From positions 21,064 through 85,063 of the forward strand of contig NZ_LNYR01000031.1 in NCBI RefSeq assembly GCF_001467955.1: 64,000 nucleotides of DNA, read 5' to 3'. The notes below the pieces were generated by a model. The model had not been told where the DNA came from, searched no databases, and saw only the letters and a program-made list of their open reading frames with translations. The DNA is from Legionella quateirensis. Its GTDB lineage: Bacteria; Pseudomonadota; Gammaproteobacteria; Legionellales; Legionellaceae. The position numbers and the translations under genes were made by a program. Each line of letters begins with the position of its first letter. Within the stretch, counting starts at the first letter, position 1. Below are positions 57,268-64,000 of the stretch, piece by piece.

Positions 57268-59232
57268 ATGACTTTTAAAGAATGGTGTTATGCGGTACTG
57301 GGTATTGTTGAATTTACAGAAGGCAAAATCCTCAATTGCATCTTTATCCCCGCATTAACCGATAGCTCCGTAATGATGACCTCAGAGGTAGAGCAGGTAG
57401 GTGGATATTGCATCAACGTACCCAATCATAGCGGAATTATTATACCTTTTGATAATTATCAATTTCTATTGAATTACCTTCAGGGTATTTTTTGGGAAAC
57501 CAGAGTATTTCAAAACTCTTTTAACGAATGGCTAAATCACTATTTTTTACTTTTGGGAGTCGACTTAACTCATTGGAGAGAATATAAGGATTTTTCATCG
57601 ATTCATCTGACTTTTAATACGCCTCAGTCACAATTTAATTTTATCTCCCAGTTTAAATTTCTAGATCCTGTACTGAGCTATAATCCTATATTACAAACTC
57701 AATCCCTCCAGGTATCTGCCACAGCGATCTGGCATTTATTAAGGGTATATTATAAGTCTCCCAGGGCTGAGATAAGAAATATACAAGATGCTTCTGTAAT
57801 GCAGAATCAGTTAGATCGTTTGCAACAATTAAAGCAGTTGATCGAAGACCATAATTTACAGACTCGATTGGATTATTCGATGATGCTAGCCAGGGATTTT
57901 TCCAATCATATTAAAAATGGAGTTAGTCTTGAAACTACGCATGCAGCGAGTGCTTATTCTCTTTCATTAAAGATCTATGCAGAAGTGAATCGAGATAATT
58001 TAGCTTTATTTCAGTATGAGGTATTAAATTATGCAGCATCTCTTTTGGCTGCTTACACACCAGAAGGGAAATTACAACAAAGTTTGAAAACTGATACAAA
58101 ATTTGTCAAATATCTGGATCAGCAGTTGATGAATTTCATCTCGAATCATTTTTTGATGGAATTTCCTGTACTCAGAACGTTACCTGTGCAAGTACAAATC
58201 TTCATTTCATCATTAATAGAGCACAATTTAAATGCAATGCTATATGGTTGTCCCTTTTTCTCTGTAGGTTCTGATTCATGTATCTCTATGCCTCGATTTT
58301 TCCCTGGCAGGGAAATGCAATCGGATACTGATGAGCTTATCTTTCAGGGGGGAGGAATGAGAGGGCATTCAGCTGTTTTTAGAATAATCAAGGTCGGTTA
58401 TTTGGCTGATGGTGTTAGAGCTGGATATAATGAAAAGTCATTCTTTTATGAATATTTTAAAATTGAGGATAATTTGGGAGATGGCCCTTACGAAGTCAAC
58501 CCATTTGAGAAAACGTGTACTGGAACCTATGTAACTCAATTAGAGCCATTTACCCTAGAGAATGGTGTATATAGCAAATTAAATCTAGATCCACGCACAC
58601 AACCTGCAGAATATCAAAAAGCGATGGAGTTTACTCTGAAAGAATTAATAAGGGTGGAGCGTCAATTAAAACTGTATAGAAAGCCATCTTTTACTTATAC
58701 CGATACATTATCTTCCTCTCCGGGAAGCGATGAAGCAAATGAATGGATTCGTCTTAACGGTATTAGACAGCTGCTTAGCGGGCTGCCTTATCAGTTTCCT
58801 CTTGCATATTATAGCCAGGATCCCTTAAATCCATCGATATGTTATCGACGTACGGTCTGTAATCGAAGACACTTTTATCAGGAAGGAGGTAGTTGTACTA
58901 TATTTTCGCTCAAAAGCCTGGTAAACAGTGTGATTGGTAGTGAATTGATGGCTTTACATAATAATTTTATGCAGTTAAGTAATTCAAAACAATATAACAA
59001 TTGGATTGATCGTAAAATTGAACTATTACAATTTTATCTTTCTCCATTCAGTCAGTCCCAAAGAGCAGGCAATATTGCTCCAACGAGATTAACATCAGGT
59101 GAAGATAACCCGGTTGTATCTGAGTTGAAAGTTCAAGACAGACTTTCTTTTTTTAATGAAAATAAGCTTGGAACAGCCATCCCAATTCATAAAGAGGTAA
59201 ACGATGCAGGAGCAGCTCCTAGAGTGTTTTGA
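57268..59232 (+). CDS. Unrecognised 654-aa protein, candidate effector, with element-derived C-terminus
   Basis: No family recognised. No signal peptide or TM segment. Aromatic-rich N-terminal part (about 1-170), helical middle (about 170-350), and a segment with GGGMRGHSAVFRI (about 369-381). The latter superficially resembles the patatin oxyanion loop, but no GxSxG or DG[GA] follows. The last residues (A-P-R-V-F) run into the end of the MITE at 59222: bases ctagagtgttttgacagttcc match the family end ctagggtgtgttgacaattc. The final codons and TGA stop are therefore element-derived. The original protein probably had a different C-terminus. In Legionella the C-terminus carries the Dot/Icm signal, so this could matter if the protein is an effector; that is inference. 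Confidence 0.6.
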   Translation: MTFKEWCYAVLGIVEFTEGKILNCIFIPALTDSSVMMTSEVEQVGGYCINVPNHSGIIIPFDNYQFLLNYLQGIFWETRVFQNSFNEWLNHYFLLLGVDLTHWREYKDFSSIHLTFNTPQSQFNFISQFKFLDPVLSYNPILQTQSLQVSATAIWHLLRVYYKSPRAEIRNIQDASVMQNQLDRLQQLKQLIEDHNLQTRLDYSMMLARDFSNHIKNGVSLETTHAASAYSLSLKIYAEVNRDNLALFQYEVLNYAASLLAAYTPEGKLQQSLKTDTKFVKYLDQQLMNFISNHFLMEFPVLRTLPVQVQIFISSLIEHNLNAMLYGCPFFSVGSDSCISMPRFFPGREMQSDTDELIFQGGGMRGHSAVFRIIKVGYLADGVRAGYNEKSFFYEYFKIEDNLGDGPYEVNPFEKTCTGTYVTQLEPFTLENGVYSKLNLDPRTQPAEYQKAMEFTLKELIRVERQLKLYRKPSFTYTDTLSSSPGSDEANEWIRLNGIRQLLSGLPYQFPLAYYSQDPLNPSICYRRTVCNRRHFYQEGGSCTIFSLKSLVNSVIGSELMALHNNFMQLSNSKQYNNWIDRKIELLQFYLSPFSQSQRAGNIAPTRLTSGEDNPVVSELKVQDRLSFFNENKLGTAIPIHKEVNDAGAAPRVF

Positions 59233-59480
59233 CAGTTCCGACTTCGACGTCACATGACTGGTTCGGTTTTTATAAATACAAAGCAATTCAATCTTCAGCA
59301 TCTCTTTAAAAAACCAGTCCAGCTCTACTCTCCGAATACCCGTGGTTTTGACCGCGGGCTCCATTGTTTTAACGTTGCTGTCCTGGATGCCGCGGAAATT
59401 CGGAGTATAGAGCTGGATCATATCTCTCAGGAGCAAGTCCTGAGATTTTGGGAATCCTTTGGTGAATTTTCAACACATCT
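59222..59480. mobile_element. MITE-like element, about 259 bp, TA at both edges
   Basis: The left end gagtgttttgacagttccg follows TA (59220-59221). The right end, in reverse, is agatgtgttgaaaattc and is followed by TA (59481-59482). Inside are ccagctctactctccgaat / attcggagtatagagctgg and other mirror segments, plus ctcaggagcaagtcctgag. It carries no transposase. It overlaps the last 11 bases of the upstream gene, including its stop codon. Confidence 0.75.
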
Positions 59481-59539
59481 TAATAGAATATGAAGTTAAA
59501 ACCTTAATTTTATCTTCTATATAAGACAAAATAAAACGG

Positions 59540-61042
59540 TCATGCTAACTCGATTCCTTTTTTTCTCATATTCTTTTGTAAAAAATAGGCCATAAAAAGC
59601 ATTATTATTCCAATACTTAAAGCACAAATGCCCATGATTAAATAATAGTTTTTATAATACGGCAAACTCTCCACCGCGTTTTGAACGTGTTCCGGTATAG
59701 CAACCCAGCCTGCAACCCTTCCTGAAATTGCGTTGGACATGGAGCTGGCCAAGTACCAGACTCCCATCGCAAATGCTATAGCGCGCCCATCACAATACAA
59801 TCCAATCATACTTAAACCTATGGCACTGACCCATAATTCAGCGATTGAAATTAAAACATACGTTAACGCAATATAATTGCCGTTGACTATGCCATCAGTT
59901 GCTCTGGTGGCAGCAAAAGCCATGGCCAGTAGTGCCAAACCTGAGAGCATGGTTCCTGCTGCAAATTGATAGGGGATAGTGAAACGAGAAAACAACCGGT
60001 AAAAGCGCGGAAGCTGGCTGCCTATAATTAATATTAATAAAGGATTGAGCATTTGATATTGTGCTGCTGAGATGCTTAAACCTAATAAATTGTGATCGGA
60101 ATTATTATTGGCGAATAAAACCAGAGTACTGTTCATTTGGTTGTAAATGATAAAAAACACAACCGCCTCTATTATCAGTAGTACCGCTATCATTTGTTTA
60201 CTGCGCGTTTCTCCTGTAAGCAGAGCCGTTTTGACTATAAACCAGAGTATTCCTACACCACACCCTAAGGCAATTATTGTGCTGGCCAGATAAACATGGG
60301 TATAGGCATATAAAGTAAGTGAATAAATGACGGCAATATAACCTGTTAAACGAAAGATGCCTTGTTTAGAAAGCCGAGATTTATCTTTGCCCCAGATGAC
60401 CGATTCATAAATGGTATACCGTTTGGCAAAATTTAATGCAGCGATGGATTTACCTACAAACGTCAGGGTCAGAACAGACAATGGTCCATACCTGCTGTCT
60501 AGTAATGCAGGCGCGATCAAAGTCGCCAGAAGTGCGCCTACATTAATGGCCATGTAATAATAAGTCATTGCAGATTTTGCTTTTATCGCATCATCCGAAT
60601 AAATATGAGAAACCATACTGGATGCCGTACCCATTAATAACGAATTGGTAGCGGGAATGAATGCAAATGCCGCAATAAAAAGTTGATCTCCCAAAGAGCT
60701 TATAGTGTATCCACTAAGCATCACCAGTAAATACGCGCATGCCAGCATGATGCTGCCAAGAAGTATGGATCGCCTGATTCCCACAATAGTATCAGCCATG
60801 TATCCACCGAGTACGGGCATCAAATATCCGGTTGCTTGAGTCACTCCGATAAATGCATAGGCTTTAGCCTGGCTGTAACCCAATCCTTGCGAGAGTAGAG
60901 GGCGAGTTAGAAATAAAATCAAAACAGTATTAAGAGCATAAACTGAAAACTGGCTCCAGAATGTAATGAAGATAATATTATTGGTTTGTTTTTGTCGTAG
61001 ATTTAATTCGGGTAAATAATTTTTAATAGTTTCAGATATCAA
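59540..61042 (-). CDS. POT-family (PTR2) peptide transporter lacking the ExxER motif
   Basis: A 500-aa MFS carrier with about 14 helices. It has family signatures GGYMADTIVGIRRSILLG (TM2-3 loop) and YYYMAINVGALLATLIAP in TM5. The proton-coupling motif ExxERFxYY of TM1 is replaced by TFWSQFSVY, so neither Glu nor Arg is present. This implies altered coupling or an unusual substrate. The pair with a methyltransferase gene just upstream (54-bp gap, same strand) suggests co-expression. Confidence 0.85.
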   Translation of the reverse strand: MISETIKNYLPELNLRQKQTNNIIFITFWSQFSVYALNTVLILFLTRPLLSQGLGYSQAKAYAFIGVTQATGYLMPVLGGYMADTIVGIRRSILLGSIMLACAYLLVMLSGYTISSLGDQLFIAAFAFIPATNSLLMGTASSMVSHIYSDDAIKAKSAMTYYYMAINVGALLATLIAPALLDSRYGPLSVLTLTFVGKSIAALNFAKRYTIYESVIWGKDKSRLSKQGIFRLTGYIAVIYSLTLYAYTHVYLASTIIALGCGVGILWFIVKTALLTGETRSKQMIAVLLIIEAVVFFIIYNQMNSTLVLFANNNSDHNLLGLSISAAQYQMLNPLLILIIGSQLPRFYRLFSRFTIPYQFAAGTMLSGLALLAMAFAATRATDGIVNGNYIALTYVLISIAELWVSAIGLSMIGLYCDGRAIAFAMGVWYLASSMSNAISGRVAGWVAIPEHVQNAVESLPYYKNYYLIMGICALSIGIIMLFMAYFLQKNMRKKGIELA

Positions 61043-61096
61043 TTGTTCACCTCGTCCATGAAAATATACACCTAAAATGTTCTATAAATTAGGTTA

Positions 61097-61915
61097 TCAC
61101 TTCTTTGCAAGGACTACATCTATTATATGAGTATCATGATAGGGGAACGTGAAAATTTTACTGAACAGACGTTTTAACCGTTGAATCAAAAAATATTTAG
61201 GTAACATGCGAATCGATAGGGTATTGAGAAACCAGGTACCTTCAATGCCAAAAAGAGCTAATTCGTCAATGTTATTGAGCGTAATCGGTATTTCCAGGCG
61301 CTTATGATCAATGATTTCAAACTGATGTTGTTTAAAGGCGAGCATCAGCTCTTCGAGATTTGCGGCAACCGTTGTATTTTTTACTATGGATTTATAGTAA
61401 TGACCAACGACACTGCTTAATAAAGAATCCTGGGCTATAAATTCAGCTAATTGTTGTTGCGCGACAGGGAATGAATCATAGGTCGTCGTGATCATTGAAT
61501 AATGCCCAGTAGCCCGTGTTAACAATTTTGCTTCATCGAATAAGATATTGATAGGGATGTAGGCATTAATAAAATGCGCCAGTACCAAATCCTGACTATG
61601 GGGAGGTAAGAATTTGCTCGCATCAGCAGCACTGGTTTCTATGGTTTTTAAACTCAAGGTTTCACTGGCACGCTTTAACATTTCAGAAGAAACGTCGATA
61701 CCGGTAAATTCTGCAGCTGGCATGATACGTTGAAGCTTGCGCAGAAAAGCGCCGTCGCCAACACCCAGATCAAGAACTTTAAAATTGGGTTTTAAGCCCA
61801 AATGAAATTTCTTCATCTGTTCAATAGCAACATGATGACTCTCACTAATTGCTCCAAAGCGATTAGCGGTAGCATAATTCTCAGCGATTTGGTTATACAT
61901 GGCCTTCAAGGACAT
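61097..61915 (-). CDS. Class I SAM-dependent methyltransferase
   Basis: A 272-aa protein using the ATG at 61915 (MSLKAMYNQIAENYATANRFG), which has AGGAA upstream; an extended N-terminus from 62014 lacks family character. Motif I VLDLGVGDGAFLRKL, motif II GIDVSSEML and the post-I acidic position are clear, followed by a DAGxxF-like segment. It resembles UbiE/small-molecule methyltransferases. The C-terminal tail is basic and hydrophobic (YFLIQRLKRLFSKIF), perhaps membrane-associated. The substrate is unknown. Confidence 0.8.
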   Translation of the reverse strand: MSLKAMYNQIAENYATANRFGAISESHHVAIEQMKKFHLGLKPNFKVLDLGVGDGAFLRKLQRIMPAAEFTGIDVSSEMLKRASETLSLKTIETSAADASKFLPPHSQDLVLAHFINAYIPINILFDEAKLLTRATGHYSMITTTYDSFPVAQQQLAEFIAQDSLLSSVVGHYYKSIVKNTTVAANLEELMLAFKQHQFEIIDHKRLEIPITLNNIDELALFGIEGTWFLNTLSIRMLPKYFLIQRLKRLFSKIFTFPYHDTHIIDVVLAKK

Positions 61916-62104
61916 GCAGAATTCCTGTTTAACACTATTTTTCAAGTATATCCTTAAAATGGGGCAATTGGCGACAGGTGTTTGAGGAAAATATTTCATC
62001 TTTACAAACTTCATTGATTTGATAACAGGATTTGTTTAATAGCCAAGATTTTTATTGTATACTGCCGAAATTATAAAAAGTGTAAAAGCCAGAAAGGAAT
62101 TGTT

Positions 62105-63454
62105 ATGAGTAAAATTTCTGCACCAAAGTCTATAGATTTATCGAGTTTTCAGCTTCCTGCAGAGCAGCTCCAAACGAAATATGGGTTACCTCAAAATGTA
62201 GAATTTTGCAGAATTTGTGTTATTTCAAATCAAAGGCCTAATTCCGCAGTAGAATATGAACATAAAAAGGAATCAAAAAAACTCACCATCCATTTTGATG
62301 AGCACGGAGTTTGTGACGCCTGTCGTGTTGCTGAACGGAAAAAGGCAGGTATTAATTGGGAAGAGCGGGACGCTGAGTTAAGAGAGCTTTGTGATCGATT
62401 TAGAAGCAAAGACGGTTCTTATGATTGTGTAGTACCCGGTTCAGGTGGCAAGGACAGTTTTTATGCCGCTCATATATTAAAGTATAAATACGGTATGAAC
62501 CCACTGACTGTTACCTGGGCACCTCATATGTATACTCCCTGGGGCTGGAGAAACTTCCAATCCTGGCTCCATGCCGGTTTTGATAATCATTTATTCACAC
62601 CGAATGGTCGAGTTCATCGATTGGTTACACGATTAGCTGTCGAAAATTTATTTCATCCTTTCCAGCCATTTATGATAGGCCAAAAAGCATATGCTCCTAA
62701 AATGGCTTTACTGCATAATATAAAATTAGTTGTGTATGGAGAAAATGAAGCAGAATACGGTAATCCTATAGGTGATACTGAGTCTGCCAAGCGTGATTGG
62801 AAATATTTTACCGCTGAAGATAAGAGCAAAGTCTTTTTAGGTGGAACATCAGTTCAAGAGTTAAAAGATAATTATGGTTTGGTCAATTGCGATTTGGACG
62901 CCTATTTGCCTGCAGATCCTCAGCAAATAGAAGAAAAACAAATTGAAGTTCATTATCTGGGCTATTATTTGAAATGGCATCCACAAAGTTGCTATTACTA
63001 TTCAGTAGAACATGGTGGTTTTGAGGCTTCTCCTGAAAGAACGCCGGGAACTTACAGTAAATACAATAGTATCGATGACAAAATTGATGATTTTCATTAC
63101 TTTACTACCTTAACCAAATTTGGTATCGGCAGAGCAACCTATGATGCTTCTCAGGAGATACGTTCTGGTGATATTACACGAGAAGAGGGCGTGGCTTTAG
63201 TAAAACGTTTTGATCAGGAATTCCCCGAGCGATTTGCGGAAGAAATATTTAAATATTTGAGTATCAATCCTAAAGATTTTCCAATTGCGTCTCAAATGTT
63301 TGAACAGCCCATCATGGATAGAGCTTATTTCATGGCCTTGGCTGATACATTCAGATCCCCACATTTATGGAAAAAAGAAGACGGGCAGTGGTTATTAAGA
63401 CATCAGGTAAGTAACCTTGAAAAAACTACAGCGGAATATCTGGAGACAGTTTGA
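62105..63454 (+). CDS. N-acetyl sugar amidotransferase (WbpG/PseA type)
   Basis: ATP-dependent enzyme of the PP-loop class that turns an N-acetyl group on an activated sugar into an acetamidino group, using ammonia from a HisH/HisF-type pair. 449 aa. PP-loop PGSGGKDSFYAAH (about 117-129) and Cys pairs in FCRICV and CDACR that could bind Zn. In L. pneumophila such genes sit in the LPS locus, where the O-chain sugar (a legionaminic acid derivative) carries an acetimidoylamino group. Strong AAAGGAA site before ATG 62105. It overlaps hisF2 by 1 bp. Confidence 0.9.
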   Translation: MSKISAPKSIDLSSFQLPAEQLQTKYGLPQNVEFCRICVISNQRPNSAVEYEHKKESKKLTIHFDEHGVCDACRVAERKKAGINWEERDAELRELCDRFRSKDGSYDCVVPGSGGKDSFYAAHILKYKYGMNPLTVTWAPHMYTPWGWRNFQSWLHAGFDNHLFTPNGRVHRLVTRLAVENLFHPFQPFMIGQKAYAPKMALLHNIKLVVYGENEAEYGNPIGDTESAKRDWKYFTAEDKSKVFLGGTSVQELKDNYGLVNCDLDAYLPADPQQIEEKQIEVHYLGYYLKWHPQSCYYYSVEHGGFEASPERTPGTYSKYNSIDDKIDDFHYFTTLTKFGIGRATYDASQEIRSGDITREEGVALVKRFDQEFPERFAEEIFKYLSINPKDFPIASQMFEQPIMDRAYFMALADTFRSPHLWKKEDGQWLLRHQVSNLEKTTAEYLETV

Positions 63455-64000
63455 TGAGTAATGTCCGACTGATTGCGCGATTGGATATTAAAGGTCCTAA
63501 TCTTATTAAAGGAATTCATCTCGAAGGTTTGAGAGTTGTTGGCAATCCGAATGAATTTGCTATGCAGTATTATGCCCAAGGCGCGGATGAGTTAATTTAT
63601 ATGGATACAGTTGCCTCCTTATATGGTCGCAATAATCTCTCTGATATTGTAAAAACAACAGCAGAAAATGTATTTATACCAATCACAGTAGGTGGTGGTA
63701 TTCGAAGTGTTGATGATGTAAAGCAACTGCTGCGTTGTGGCGCTGATAAAGTAGCAATTAATACTGCGGCTACTAAAAATCCTTCTCTATTATCCGATAT
63801 AGCGAGGCGTTTTGGTTCTCAGTGCGTGGTTTTGTCAATCGAAGCAAAACGTACTGTAAACGGCAGATGGGAAGTGTTGACTGATAATGGACGTGAACAC
63901 ACTTCTATGGATGTTGTTGACTGGGCTAGAAATGGTGAAGAATTTGGAGCCGGTGAAATTTTATTAACGTCTATAGATCAGGAAGGCACTCGAAAAGGTT
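63454..64000 (+). CDS. HisF2-type imidazole glycerol phosphate synthase-like cyclase subunit (partial)
   Basis: 5' part of a gene that runs off the window (about 182 codons visible). A TIM-barrel of the HisF family: IARLDIKGPNLIKGIHLEG (catalytic Asp in LD), GGGIRSVDDV, DKVAINTAA, and GAGEILLTSIDQEGT. The second catalytic Asp of histidine-pathway HisF (IDAKR) is Glu here (SIEAKR), as in the HisF2 group paired with WbpG. So its likely job is to deliver ammonia for sugar amidination rather than to make histidine. ATG 63454 overlaps the stop of the amidotransferase (TGATG); a hisH2 gene is expected just beyond 64000. Confidence 0.88.
   Translation, partial: MSNVRLIARLDIKGPNLIKGIHLEGLRVVGNPNEFAMQYYAQGADELIYMDTVASLYGRNNLSDIVKTTAENVFIPITVGGGIRSVDDVKQLLRCGADKVAINTAATKNPSLLSDIARRFGSQCVVLSIEAKRTVNGRWEVLTDNGREHTSMDVVDWARNGEEFGAGEILLTSIDQEGTRKG

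Noticed and set aside
58370-58420. Patatin-like phospholipase signature (GGGMRG) in the 654-aa protein
   Set aside because: The GxSxG nucleophile motif and DG[GA] are absent, and the loop lies mid-protein rather than at the start of a patatin domain.

Overview
The window reads as chromosomal DNA of a Legionella species or a very close relative. It is AT-rich and gene-dense. It carries a protein with the IcmL/DotI periplasmic domain, a 17-kDa-antigen-type lipoprotein of the Legionella/Rickettsia surface-protein family, a large ankyrin protein, two unrecognised proteins that could be Dot/Icm substrates, and at the right edge the amidotransferase/HisF2 pair used for acetamidino sugars in LPS. 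The species cannot be named from sequence alone.

Layout. 1-666 is a repeat field: a 20-bp tandem array, a pair of inverted 27-bp palindromes and a transposon remnant. 667-8738 holds a FadL-like porin, an IcmL-like secreted protein, hutG, an SDR, hutI, a DUF3298 protein and an OPT peptide transporter. 8843-13923 is mostly small or accessory genes: two unknown membrane proteins, a periplasmic binding protein, an atypical SDR, a DJ-1/PfpI protein, a Cys-rich secreted protein and a GltP-type symporter. 14058-21744 holds valS and an RND efflux permease plus adaptor. 21930-23435 holds three small envelope proteins. 23462-28295 is a housekeeping run glyA-nrdR-nusB-thiL-pgpA-AI-2E family permease. 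28292-36919 is accessory: two beta-barrels, an unrecognised 467-aa protein, nadE, and a 1198-aa ankyrin protein with visibly higher GC. 37297-43663 is a two-gene unit in which a single-module NRPS (C-A-T-reductase) overlaps a hybrid histidine kinase. 44362-51567 holds a SWIM/SNF2 helicase, DUF2147, dnaB, alr and a glycine-zipper lipoprotein. 52168-57155 holds a CBS protein, a thioredoxin/DsbD-like membrane fusion, a double CDGSH protein, a diguanylate cyclase and lipA. 57268-62014 holds an unrecognised 654-aa protein, a POT-family transporter and a methyltransferase. The right end (62105-64000) enters a sugar-amidination gene set.

The strongest non-gene signal is a family of short mobile elements (MITE-like). 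They have GGGtgTGTTGACAATTC-type terminal inverted repeats, nested internal palindromes, and mostly TA dinucleotides at both edges. I find three with good ends and TA flanks (16974-17341, 29832-29967, 59222-59480), one minimal copy without TA flanks (43757-43827), and remnants near 607, 22915 and 37097. Three of them sit exactly on a stop codon. In one case (59222) the element appears to supply the last codons and stop of the upstream gene, which matters if that protein uses a C-terminal secretion signal. Several other large inverted repeats occupy intergenic gaps. I saw no tRNA, rRNA, CRISPR array, transposase gene or phage gene.
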